From contig NZ_JACJSG010000010.1 of the NCBI RefSeq assembly GCF_014697625.1, positions 62,001-126,000 of the forward strand: a DNA stretch of 64,000 nt. Reading direction: 5' to 3'. This DNA is from Anabaena azotica FACHB-119. Its GTDB lineage: Bacteria; Cyanobacteriota; Cyanobacteriia; Cyanobacteriales; Nostocaceae. Below the pieces are notes generated by a model. That model saw only the letters and a list, made by a program, of their open reading frames with translations. It was not told the origin of the DNA and did not search any database. Positions within the stretch are counted from its first letter, which is position 1. Each line of letters starts with the position of its first letter. Positions 45,992 through 54,758 of the stretch are shown piece by piece. A program made the position numbers and the translations under genes.

Positions 45992-46654
45992 TCATTCATC
46001 ATCATCAAAACCCCAATCATCGTCATCATCATTGGCTGTATCTTTAGGTGGTGGCTGATATGGGGGGATGATGACTCGGTAATCAGCATCATAAACTGAT
46101 TCGGTTTTCCCGGCGGCTGTGTTTTTTGGTTCTCTGTAGCTGTAAGAATAGGTGGAACCAGACTTAGTACCGCTTTTAGGTTGTTGTGGGCGTTCGTAAG
46201 TAGAAGAGTCTGAAAATGAATCAGACTGAGAATTGTTTGTCGTTGCGTTCCTTGGCTTCTCTTCAATATCCCAGTCATCATCTGCACTATTGGTTTCCCA
46301 ATCATCAAACTCATCATTAGAAGCGTAGTCGGTTTTATTTGCTGGTTCTTTGCTGGGTGGGGGAGGTGTAAATTCTTCCTTGCGGTTGGCTGTACTACGT
46401 CTGGAGGTGGTTGATTTAGGTGGGACTTGGCGTGGTTGCCCACCAAAATAACTAGATAATCTAAACAAGCTAGTTATTAATAAAGATGTGCCAGCACCAG
46501 CCGCCGTACTAAATAGTATCCACAACGCCAAGGGTAATGGCTGGCTTCGCATACCTAAAAATACCAGAGGTAACGCTGGCGACAGATTTTGAACTAACAA
46601 CAGTGTTAGCCCACCTAGTACTGCTACTAATAAAGTTAAGCGAATTACAGCCAT
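45992..46654 (-). CDS. Two-helix membrane protein with disordered acidic tail
   Basis: 220 residues. Two hydrophobic hairpin segments (IRLTLLVAVLGGLTLLLVQNLSPALPLVFLG and LPLALWILFSTAAGAGTSLLITSLF) are LapA-like in layout. About 140 low-complexity residues follow, ending DTANDDDDDWGFDDDE. An overlapping ORF in another frame (45844-46446) is a shadow. It starts 4 bp after ubiX and belongs to the rnr-ubiX transcription unit. Confidence 0.8.
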   Translation of the reverse strand: MAVIRLTLLVAVLGGLTLLLVQNLSPALPLVFLGMRSQPLPLALWILFSTAAGAGTSLLITSLFRLSSYFGGQPRQVPPKSTTSRRSTANRKEEFTPPPPSKEPANKTDYASNDEFDDWETNSADDDWDIEEKPRNATTNNSQSDSFSDSSTYERPQQPKSGTKSGSTYSYSYREPKNTAAGKTESVYDADYRVIIPPYQPPPKDTANDDDDDWGFDDDE

Positions 46655-46658
46655 AGAA

Positions 46659-47282
46659 TTACGAATTACCCTCCCTCCATCTTTTTAAGGGTACACAATC
46701 GATATCGAGTTGGTCTAATGTACGGGCGACGACAAAATCAACTAAGTCCTCAATTGTTTGCGGGTTGTGATACCAAGCCGGGATCGCGGGGACAATGCGG
46801 ACTCCTGTTTCCGCTAGGGTGGTTAAGTTTCGCAGGTGAATTAGGCTAAAAGGGGTTTCCCTGGGAACGATAACTAGTTTACGTCCTTCTTTAAGCTGAA
46901 CATCAGCAGCCCGTTCTAATAAGTCGGAACTTAAGCCATTTGCTAGCTTGGCTACTGTACCCATACTACAGGGAATCACAATCATCCCCAAGGTGCGAAA
47001 GGAACCACTGGCAATATTGGCTCCGACATCGTTCCAAGGATGGCAACGCAGTTTACCGGCATGAGCAACTCCGGCTTGTTCTCGCCAGAATTGCTCTTGT
47101 TGGCTTGGTTCTGCTGGCATCCGAATTTCCTGTTCTGCTTGCCAAACCATGTATGTTGATTTAGAGGCGACTAATTCAATTTCATAGTCGGCTGCGAGCA
47201 GGTATTTCACGGCGCGAACGGCGTAAATCAGTCCAGATGCTCCTGATACGCCGATAATTAGAGGTTTTTTATGTTGTGACAC
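46659..47282 (-). CDS. ubiX: Flavin prenyltransferase UbiX
   Basis: Makes prenylated FMN, the cofactor of UbiD-type decarboxylases, here probably for plastoquinone synthesis. 207 residues: IIGVSGASGLIYAVRAVKYLL (FMN-binding start), ANIASGSFRTLGMIVIPCSMGTVAKLANGLSSDLLERAADVQLKEGRKLVIVPRETPFSLIHLRNL and the C-terminal PAWYHNP. 17 bp after the RNase gene. Confidence 0.92.
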   Translation of the reverse strand: MSQHKKPLIIGVSGASGLIYAVRAVKYLLAADYEIELVASKSTYMVWQAEQEIRMPAEPSQQEQFWREQAGVAHAGKLRCHPWNDVGANIASGSFRTLGMIVIPCSMGTVAKLANGLSSDLLERAADVQLKEGRKLVIVPRETPFSLIHLRNLTTLAETGVRIVPAIPAWYHNPQTIEDLVDFVVARTLDQLDIDCVPLKRWREGNS

Positions 47283-47299
47283 CAGATGCTTAACAAAAC

Positions 47300-49654
47300 T
47301 TATTCTTCATCATCAGCATAGGGATCTAAGTCGTCAGAATCAAGGTCATTTGGTAGGTATATATCACCAATATCACCATTAATATCACCGATACCGAGAT
47401 TTTTGGGTATGCCATCACTACCGACGGTGACTAAATCAATCTGCTGGCGATAGTAATCGACGCTCTTAACTTGGACGGAGACGCGATCGCCTAATCTATA
47501 AGAAGCACGATTTTTTCTGCCAAAGAGTGCTTGTTGTCTGGCGCGGTACTCATACCAGTCATCTTTGAGGGAACTGACGTGTACCAACCCTTCCACCCGC
47601 AAGGGTACACCAGTATTAGTGGCGGCTTCGGTGGCTGGGACTTCAATTTCCACAAAGAAACCGTAGGACTGCACACCAGTAATCACACCTTGGAAGACTT
47701 GCCCAATGCGCTGTTTCATCAGTTGGGCTTTTTGCAACCCTGCTAAGTCGGCTTCGGCTTCTTGGACTTCCTTCTCCCTGTCGTTGATTTGAATTATCAC
47801 CCTAGTCAAGTCGCTTTGCATTTCCTGCTGCAACTCTGGTGCTAACACATTCCAATTAATTTCCGCATGGCTGGAGGAGTGGCGCAGGTTTACCCGTTCC
47901 TTGACTCTGGTGTTGCGGCGATCGCGTCCGTTTTCCAATAGCTGATAATATACTCTTTGCATCAGCAAATCTGGATAACGGCGCATGGGCGAGGTGAAGT
48001 GTGTGTATTGCGGTAGTGCTAAACCAAAGTGAGGCGCTTTGGTGGTGCTATACGCCGCCGGCTTGAGGGTATCTTGCAACAGATAAGTTAACACCTGTTC
48101 TGAGGGAGACTCGGCAAAAGCCCTAGTTAACTGTTGATAATCTAGAGGTTCAATTTCTACATCTGGTTCTAACGCCAGTTCAACCCCTAGATTAATTGCC
48201 AGTTTCAGCATTTCTTGCACATCTTCCGAGTCTGGTGTACCTTGAACTCGCCAGATAGCGGGGACACCTAAAGCATTTAGATGGGTAGCTATCAACTCAT
48301 TAACTAATAATACCAATTCCGTCAGCAGCGATCGCAATGGCGAATCACTCACCAGCACAGCCCCTAAAATACCTTCATCATAGTAGGGGTTTTGATTCGA
48401 CGGCAGATTTAACTGCAAACTCCCACGAGTCAGGCGTGATTCTTTGATACCTCCGGTAATGGTAGCTAAGTTTTGCAGTATTTCTACTACCTGTGGTGAA
48501 TCTTTTTTCCCAACTTCACCTTGAAGAATAGCTTGGGCTTGTTCCTTGGTGATGCTGCTGTCTACGTTAATGACGCTTGGTTGAATTTCCCATTCCAAAA
48601 CTTCCCCTGATTGGGGAGAAATGGTAATTAAGAAAGATAATGCCAAGCGATCGCTTAGAGTGACTAGTGAAGCGCGATCGGCCACCGTATCTGGTAACAT
48701 AGGCAATACCAAGTCACCCAAATATACCGACCTACCCCGCTTAATTGCTTCCCTATCTAGAGGTTCATCTGGTTGCACATAGTGGGAAACATCGGCAATA
48801 TGAAAACCTAATTGCCAATTGCCAGCAATCGTTTTTTCTAAACTCAGGGCATTTTCTATTACCTTGGTATCACTATTGATGCCAGTGATCGTAAAGATAA
48901 ATAGATTGCGTAAATCTAGTTTATTTTTTAGGTCTGCTTTGAGTAACCTTTTAGGTAACTTAGCAGCTGCATCTAATATTGACTCAGGGAAATTACGGGC
49001 TAAATCATGCTTACAGGTAACTAAATCTATATCTGCCGCCGCTTCCGCATCACTGCCCAAAATCTGCACTACGCGACCTAAAGGCGGATATTGGGCTAAA
49101 GGATAACGCAGGACTTCGACATGGGCGAGGTGATCAATTGCCTCTTCTAGCTTCAACTTGTTAGCGAGAATTTTTAGTTCAAACAACAGTCGGTCATCCA
49201 AGGGGACAGCACGGAAACCACCTTCTACTTGCTTAATTCGCGCCAGTAGCGTGTGATTAGAACGTTCCAGAATCAGCTTCACCTCACCCTCTGGGGAACG
49301 GCGACGACTACCTTCTTTGAGAACACGTACCAAAACGCGATCGCCATTCCACGCATTACTCAGGTGACTTTCTCGGATATAAATATCCTCAGCCCCTTCC
49401 ACGTCTTGAATTGCAAAGCAAAAGCCCTTACTCGAACAACGTAACTTAGCTTCAATTAATCCTTCCTCGGAAATGCGGCGATATTTTCCCCGTTCTTTCG
49501 CCAAAATCCCGATTTTCTCCAGCACTTCCAGGGCAATGTGGAGTTTTTCTAAACTGTCTTCATCCTCGCATCCTAGTTTCTTTTCCAAAACTTTGCGAGC
49601 TACCAATTTATCATCGGTGAAATTGGCAAGGAGTGTAGCGATTGAAAATTCCAT
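47300..49654 (-). CDS. rnr: RNase II/R-family exoribonuclease
   Basis: 784 residues. An N-terminal OB/cold-shock-like part has AKLRCSSKGFCFAIQDVEGAEDIYIRESHLSNAWNGDRVLVRVL. The RNB catalytic domain follows, with WQLGFHIADVSHYVQPDEPLDREAIKRGRSVYLGDLVLPMLP and HFTSPMRRYPDLLMQRV. A C-terminal S1 domain (IGQVFQGVITGVQSYGFFVEIEV ... RVEGLVHVSSLKDDWYEY) and an acidic tail (DLDPYADDEE) end the protein. The symbol may be rnb or rnr; cyanobacteria usually have one such enzyme. Confidence 0.92.
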   Translation of the reverse strand: MEFSIATLLANFTDDKLVARKVLEKKLGCEDEDSLEKLHIALEVLEKIGILAKERGKYRRISEEGLIEAKLRCSSKGFCFAIQDVEGAEDIYIRESHLSNAWNGDRVLVRVLKEGSRRRSPEGEVKLILERSNHTLLARIKQVEGGFRAVPLDDRLLFELKILANKLKLEEAIDHLAHVEVLRYPLAQYPPLGRVVQILGSDAEAAADIDLVTCKHDLARNFPESILDAAAKLPKRLLKADLKNKLDLRNLFIFTITGINSDTKVIENALSLEKTIAGNWQLGFHIADVSHYVQPDEPLDREAIKRGRSVYLGDLVLPMLPDTVADRASLVTLSDRLALSFLITISPQSGEVLEWEIQPSVINVDSSITKEQAQAILQGEVGKKDSPQVVEILQNLATITGGIKESRLTRGSLQLNLPSNQNPYYDEGILGAVLVSDSPLRSLLTELVLLVNELIATHLNALGVPAIWRVQGTPDSEDVQEMLKLAINLGVELALEPDVEIEPLDYQQLTRAFAESPSEQVLTYLLQDTLKPAAYSTTKAPHFGLALPQYTHFTSPMRRYPDLLMQRVYYQLLENGRDRRNTRVKERVNLRHSSSHAEINWNVLAPELQQEMQSDLTRVIIQINDREKEVQEAEADLAGLQKAQLMKQRIGQVFQGVITGVQSYGFFVEIEVPATEAATNTGVPLRVEGLVHVSSLKDDWYEYRARQQALFGRKNRASYRLGDRVSVQVKSVDYYRQQIDLVTVGSDGIPKNLGIGDINGDIGDIYLPNDLDSDDLDPYADDEE

Positions 49655-50250
49655 GCAGTGAACCGACCTTTGGTCAAAAAATCATGTTTGCTTGAACTTG
49701 GTTCTTTGCCGTATACCCTCACGGCTTACAGATACTAGCTGGAAACGAATTACCCTCAGATTGAGTTCCCACGCATCCCACAAAGGAAGCTAACTCAAGC
49801 TAAAAGTAAGGTGCTTCTTCACAAGATCCTCCGCGTAGGTTGCTTCTTCGCAAGAGTACACCTTGAAGAACTTCTCACTGCACGACAACAAAGTTAGCTG
49901 ACGCTGGGGTTCCTTCATCTAACCAAACTGAGAGATTACGCCTGATTCGCATTTGCCCCATCCGGTAAATACGCAACTGGTTTTGAGAGGCTGGTTTAAG
50001 ATTTACTCTCCACGCTGACCAAAAGCGTTACATAGGGGAAAATACAGGTGTTTGATTGTCTAGCTTGAAGGTACTTTTACGCCATGATACTCTGATTTTT
50101 ACTAGGAGAACTGCTGAATCACCCAATTTGTCCTTATGTAGAATCGGTCACAATTAGGCAGCAGCTTAATAAGCAGTGAGGGCGAACCGTATCTCCATTA
50201 TTGTAGATTCAGAGCGTACTTCCAGAAAATACTTCTGGATGTTGAATTGG
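49655..50250 (-). other. Long leader of the RNase gene, unexplained
   Basis: About 600 bp upstream of rnr with near-balanced base composition, no STRRs and several short inverted repeats. On the minus strand a 43-codon frame from a GTG near 50013 (VNLKPASQNQLRIYRMGQMRIRRNLSVWLDEGTPAS...) looks coding-like. I could not match tmRNA, RNase P RNA or a riboswitch I know. Confidence 0.4.
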
Positions 50251-50339
50251 GTAAATAGTATAGCATTATTAGTCAACCCACCTAGAATTAAGCAGCAGAA
50301 GCGAAAAATATAGCCAATTGTAATAATTCTTCAGAAGGC

Positions 50340-50646
50340 AGGAGGAGTGGGGGGAGTGGGGCTTTCAAGGGCAGGTTTTTTACACTTCGACCCAAAAACA
50401 CTGATTTTAGGGTGTAAGGGTATAAGGGTGTAGGGGTGTAGGGGTAGATGAAAGTCTGATAATTTCCTGAATCTTATAGTCCTCACTGATTACTTTATGA
50501 AAAACCTGCCCTTAAGAGGGGGAGTGGGGGGAGTGGGGGGAGATGAGGGAGATGAGGGAGATGAGGGAGATGAGGGAGATGAGGGAGATGAGGGAGAACT
50601 GATAACTGATAACTGACAACTGATAACTGTCACCTGTCACCTGTCA
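50340..50646. repeat. Multi-family STRR block
   Basis: GGGGAGTG tracts, (GTGTAAGGGTATAAG)-type repeats at about 50411-50446, (GATGAGGGA)n at about 50542-50595, and (AACTGATA)n/(ACCTGTC)n to 50646. Confidence 0.75.
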
Positions 50647-50754
50647 ACGTAGATGTCAAGTTAAAATAAATCCACATAGCAATTTTCGACAAGGTTGGGT
50701 ACACAGGTAGCATCAACCCCGTAATTCCGTAGATTTAGATTTGGTGGCAGTATT

Positions 50755-51597
50755 ATGTTGGCTCAATTCCAGAGCTTGTATCCCAACGGCAGTTTAACAT
50801 CTGAATTAGTGCAAATTTTTCAGGGAAAATATATCGTTCGGGCAAGCGTTCAAATTGAAGGTGTAACTCGCGCAACGGGTATGGCGGCAGCAGAAACCGT
50901 GGAAGCAGCCGAAGACAAAGCAAGAACCAGAGCGCTGACCGTTTTGGGGATTACAGATGCGCCACAGGCATCAGTATCATCTTCGGTTCCAGTCGCTAGT
51001 GCCGCATCCCCGGTACAGCAGGTACAGATTAATCCTACCCCTAGCGAACCGACTTATCCCCCGATTAAAAATGAAGATTTTGGTAGTAAAAATTGGTCAG
51101 TCACCAGCAATCATGATGAAAGCAAAGACGTAGTGAGTAGTTTTACACCCAAAACTGAAGCAGCCAAAACTAGTAAAAACAATACCCCAGATTTCATTCC
51201 CAGTGTACCTACTACTACCTACCAAGAACCAGAATTTGAACCACCAATAGAAGACCTACCTCTGTTATCATCCAAACAGCCAGAACTTCCTCCCATACCG
51301 GAAGTAAATAATAATGTCACCCCATTTACCCCCCGCAGTTACACACCGCAAGAGAATGTAACTAGCATATCAGGTGGCACAGGGAAGAAAAAGAAAAAAG
51401 CCGAGCCTGTAGATTTATCAGATGTAATTGCTAAAACTGATGTCGAATTGCAGCGCTTAGGTTGGACACCAGAACAAGGAAGAGAATATTTAATCAAAAC
51501 CTACGGTAAGCGCGGACGCACTTTATTAACAGAAGACGAATTACACAGCTTCCTCAAATACCTAGAATCTCAACCCGATCCAATTGCCGGATTTTAA
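50755..51597 (+). CDS. Cyanobacterial protein with Rad52/ERF-like N-terminus and helical C-terminal motif
   Basis: 280 residues. The N-terminus (residues 1-66, FQGKYIVRASVQIEGVTRATGMAAAETVEAAEDKARTRALTVLGI) resembles the short beta-sheet/helix core of Rad52/ERF single-strand annealing proteins. The middle (70-215) is proline/serine-rich and disordered. The C-terminal 55 residues (LSDVIAKTDVELQRLGWTPEQGREYLIKTYGKRGRTLLTEDELHSFLKYLE) are a helical module I associate with such annealing proteins. A DNA-repair role is plausible, not shown. Confidence 0.7.
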   Translation: MLAQFQSLYPNGSLTSELVQIFQGKYIVRASVQIEGVTRATGMAAAETVEAAEDKARTRALTVLGITDAPQASVSSSVPVASAASPVQQVQINPTPSEPTYPPIKNEDFGSKNWSVTSNHDESKDVVSSFTPKTEAAKTSKNNTPDFIPSVPTTTYQEPEFEPPIEDLPLLSSKQPELPPIPEVNNNVTPFTPRSYTPQENVTSISGGTGKKKKKAEPVDLSDVIAKTDVELQRLGWTPEQGREYLIKTYGKRGRTLLTEDELHSFLKYLESQPDPIAGF

Positions 51598-51600
51598 TTA

Positions 51601-51657
51601 GTTCGTAGTAAGGACTTTAGTCCTAAAATTATTCAGCACTAAAGTGCTTACTACAAA
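51601..51657. repeat. GTAGTAAGGACTTTAGTCCT / AGTGCTTACTAC repeat
   Basis: Same family as 32992-33040, here between convergent genes. The palindromes AGGACTTTAGTCCT and AGCACTAAAGTGCT could form hairpins. Confidence 0.7.
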
Positions 51658-51663
51658 CAATCA

Positions 51664-52278
51664 CTACTGACTAACCATAGCTACCGGACGGCTACCAGCA
51701 GAGTTACGGTCAATCACTTGGTCAATCAAGCCGTATTCTTGGGCTTCATGAGGAGACATGAAGAAATCACGCTCAGTATCTTCCGCAATACGCTCAATTG
51801 GTTGACCAGTGTGTTCAGCTAGATACTCATTTAACCGCCGCTTGTGGTATAAAATTTCTCGCGCCTGAATTTCAATATCAGTTGCTTGACCTTGAGCGCC
51901 GCCTAGAGGTTGGTGAATCATAATCCGTGAATGGGGTAAACTCATCCGCTTACCTTTAGTACCAGCACTGAGGAGAAAAGCACCCATACTAGCCGCCAAT
52001 CCTGTACAGATGGTACAGACATCAGGGCGAATATGTTTCATAGTATCAAAAATCCCCATACCGGCAGTTACAGAACCACCAGGAGAATTTATATACAAGT
52101 AAATATCTTTCTCTGGGTCTTCAGCGTCTAAAAACAGTAATTGAGCCACAATCAAGTTAGCCAAGTTGCTATCAACCTGTTGACCCAAAAAAATAATCCG
52201 CTCACGCAATAGCCGTGAGTAAATATCAAAGGCGCGTTCGCCTCGACCAGATTGTTCAATGACGATAGGAATAGTCAT
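51664..52278 (-). CDS. clpP: ATP-dependent Clp protease proteolytic subunit
   Basis: 204 residues. Serine protease of the Clp machine. Catalytic Ser in [16 protein letters not shown], His in [11 protein letters not shown], Asp in [29 protein letters not shown] forms the substrate strand. All three catalytic residues are present, so it is an active ClpP rather than ClpR. Cyanobacteria have several ClpP paralogues and I cannot number this one. Confidence 0.93.
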   Translation of the reverse strand: MTIPIVIEQSGRGERAFDIYSRLLRERIIFLGQQVDSNLANLIVAQLLFLDAEDPEKDIYLYINSPGGSVTAGMGIFDTMKHIRPDVCTICTGLAASMGAFLLSAGTKGKRMSLPHSRIMIHQPLGGAQGQATDIEIQAREILYHKRRLNEYLAEHTGQPIERIAEDTERDFFMSPHEAQEYGLIDQVIDRNSAGSRPVAMVSQ

Positions 52279-52315
52279 GCAGCGTGATTTTACCTAATTT
52301 GCATTCATTTTATCA

Positions 52316-52676
52316 ACTGGGGGCTGGGGATTGGGGATTGGGGACTGGGCGGAAATCCTAACCAGGGGAAGGGGGAAAGGGGAAAGGGGAAGGGGGAAAG
52401 GGAAAAGGGGAAGGGGGAAGGGGGAAGCTCACAAGTGTAGGTTTTTAATATAGCAGTGAGTAAGGACTATAAAACTAACGAGAAAATCATTGTTTCATCT
52501 ACCCCTACACCCCTACACCCCTACACCCTTACACCCCAAACCAAGGTTTTTAGAACACCAGTAAAAAACCTACACCTGTCAGGAAAGGGGAAAGGGGAAA
52601 GGGAAAAGGGGAAGGGGGAAAATAACAACTGTCAACTGTCAACTGTCAACTGTCAACTGTCAACTGTCAACTGATT
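52316..52676. repeat. Large STRR block between clpP and the next small ORF
   Basis: (GGGGATT/GGGGACT)n at 52322-52348, (AGGGGAA)n at 52365-52428, (CCCCTACA)n at 52501-52535, then (AGGGGAA)n again and six (AACTGTC)n heptamers to 52672. About 360 bp with little unique sequence. Confidence 0.8.
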
Positions 52677-52967
52677 AAGCCTACCTACTTTGGTAGATGT
52701 TCATAACTCATCAGGCACTTTTGATAGTGGGATGCGTCTAGAAAAATGAGTGCTGGGCGATCGCTCGTTTCATAATCAGGATGACTCAATTATGTAAATT
52801 GGCGATCGCCTACAAATCCCATTTTTCAGTAAAGCTTTAACTTTTCTTTAGCTTTTTTATCAGCCAATATACTGGATATTGCCGTTAAATCCGGTAAACC
52901 AATAAAACGGGGTGTAGTTAAACTCAGCAATTTCACAGGCAATGCTATCAATTGAGGGAGACCTGCC

Positions 52968-53123
52968 ATGCTAGAAAAACTTGTGCAAGCCGCCATCATC
53001 ACTTTCTTGCTCCACCTGATAGCAGGAATTAATCCCAATAGTAAAATCCAATCAAGAATGGTTACACCTGCACCGGAAATGCCAGCATCATCGCTTGTTA
53101 GTTTTTTGCGTTCTCTACAATAA
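52968..53123 (+). CDS. Possible small hydrophobic peptide, 51 residues
   Basis: ATG at 52968 preceded by GAGGGAG 8 bp upstream, stop TAA at 53121. Starts MLEKLVQAAIITFLLHLIAG (amphipathic to hydrophobic) and ends PASSLVSFLRSLQ. The ribosome site and composition support it, length does not. The overlapping minus-strand frame 52826-53038 is less convincing. Confidence 0.4.
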   Translation: MLEKLVQAAIITFLLHLIAGINPNSKIQSRMVTPAPEMPASSLVSFLRSLQ

Positions 53124-53159
53124 GGGACTTCTAACTCAAAAAATATCCCATCATTAGGG

Positions 53160-53218
53160 TAAGCAGGGGAGCAGGGGAGCAGAGGAGCAGGGGAGCAGGG
53201 GAGCAGGGGAGCAGAAGA
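53160..53218. repeat. (GGGGAGCA)n purine tract
   Basis: About seven AGCAGGGG/AGCAGAGG units between the small ORF and the nucleoside hydrolase. Confidence 0.75.
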
Positions 53219-53293
53219 GTTTTTTAATTATCTTCGCTTTGGCTGAATGATTTCATTTTTGGCAGTCCCTAACCTCTAGCCCCTATTCTCAGT

Positions 53294-54220
53294 TTAACGT
53301 AAACAAAGATACAATATTTCCTTCCATCGCCCTACATTTATTGCCCAAACTACATTCATATTGGGCTGTTTATGTAGAACACCTAGCTGATCAACTACTG
53401 TAGCGCCCCTAGTTAGTTCACTCGTAATTTCCACATCTACAAAGTATTTGCCTTGACTTGTGACAATATCTGGATCAAGGGCAACTGCGATCGCTACAGG
53501 ATCAGCTAAGGTTAAACCAACAGCACCTTGTATTTTCATGGAAGCCTCCAAGGCTGTTTGATTGCACTCCATTGCTAAACGCGCCCTTTGGGTTCCCAAG
53601 TTCATCACTGTTTCCACTTCCGCCGCCGTCAACGCTGCATCGTGGCGGCTCAACTCCCACCCTACCATCTCCATCGCCATCCCGCTATGAAAGACAATCT
53701 TGGCGGCTTCTGGGTCTACCCAAATGTTATACTCAGCCGCAGGTGTGACGTTACCGACTGTATTAGCAGCACCGCCCATAATTACGCAACGCTGAACTAA
53801 TGCGGCAATTTCTGGGGCTTTTAACAGCGCAGCAGCAATATTTGTCAACGGCCCCAACGTCACCAGCGTAATTTCCCCTGGATATTTTTTAATAGTGTCA
53901 ATAATTGCATCAATGGCGTGTTTTGATTCGGGTTTTCTTTTCGGTTCTGGATAGTACATATTACCCATACCATCTTTGCCATGAAACCAATCAGCATAAC
54001 TAAATTCACGTAGCATTGGCTTAGTACAACCGACATATACAGGCGTGGAGGCGTTGCATACATCAAGGGTATATAAAGCATTCTTCACCCCTTGCTCAAC
54101 GGGAACATTACCGTTAACTATTGTCACCGCGACAACTTCCACATCTGGCCAATGGTGCGCCATAATGAGCGCCACCGCATCATCCGAAGCCGTATCTGTG
54201 TCGATGATAAATTTACGCAT
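53294..54220 (-). CDS. Inosine/uridine-preferring nucleoside hydrolase family protein
   Basis: 308 residues. The calcium-binding, catalytic DTDTASDDAVALIMAH motif is at the N-terminus, with VTIVNGNVPVEQGVKNAL, ITLVTLGPLTNIAAALLKAPEIA and VIMGGAANTVGNVTPAAEYNIWVDPEAAKIVF (N-D-P metal site) following. Splits ribonucleosides into base and ribose. The substrate cannot be read from sequence. It stands alone. Confidence 0.9.
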   Translation of the reverse strand: MRKFIIDTDTASDDAVALIMAHHWPDVEVVAVTIVNGNVPVEQGVKNALYTLDVCNASTPVYVGCTKPMLREFSYADWFHGKDGMGNMYYPEPKRKPESKHAIDAIIDTIKKYPGEITLVTLGPLTNIAAALLKAPEIAALVQRCVIMGGAANTVGNVTPAAEYNIWVDPEAAKIVFHSGMAMEMVGWELSRHDAALTAAEVETVMNLGTQRARLAMECNQTALEASMKIQGAVGLTLADPVAIAVALDPDIVTSQGKYFVDVEITSELTRGATVVDQLGVLHKQPNMNVVWAINVGRWKEILYLCLR

Positions 54221-54267
54221 ATGATGAGGGTTAATAAAAACAACTAAAGAAAGAGTTTTGCTGATTC

Positions 54268-54361
54268 AGGACTTACCCAACTGGCACTTGGGGTAGGGTG
54301 CGTCAGATGTGAAAAATCCTTGAATGTGTACCAAATTATTAGGGCTGACGCACCCTACAGT
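54268..54361. repeat. Inverted repeat element (GTAGGGTGCGTCAG)
   Basis: Perfect 14-bp arms at 54293-54306 and 54345-54358, preceded by AGGACTTAC-CCAACTGGCA, which is the end sequence of the element at 63703-63824. The remaining 54362-54758 is AT-rich spacer with an AGTTGGGGATTTAAACCCCAACT palindrome near 54473. Confidence 0.65.
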
Positions 54362-54758
54362 TAGTTTGATTATGACAATGAAAAAAAGTTTTGCTGATTA
54401 TAAAAAGCTACAACAAAAGAACACAATTAACAATTCGCGCATTCACGCATTCGCGCATTAAAGACATTTTTAGTTGGGGATTTAAACCCCAACTGAAAAT
54501 TTGCTACGTACAGACGTAGGGGTCTTTAAACCTCGGAATTACGATAAAATCAAAATTCCACAATTAAAAAAACAACTTTCAACTGTCAACTGTCTAATAA
54601 AAAACTGACTCGAAAAGCACAATTTTAATGCTGTATTTTATTTAGCAAAAATCCATTAAATCTTTAACAGGTTAACCAGTTAATCGAGCATAAATTTTTA
54701 TTATCTCACCAAATAATAATGAACTAACATTTTTATATTCCTGGTGTTTTATATAAAG

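Noticed and set aside
45844..46446. 200-codon minus-strand ORF
   Set aside because: Overlaps the membrane protein at 45992-46654 in another frame on the same strand and ends in STRR-coded repeats; the other frame has the membrane segments and operon spacing.
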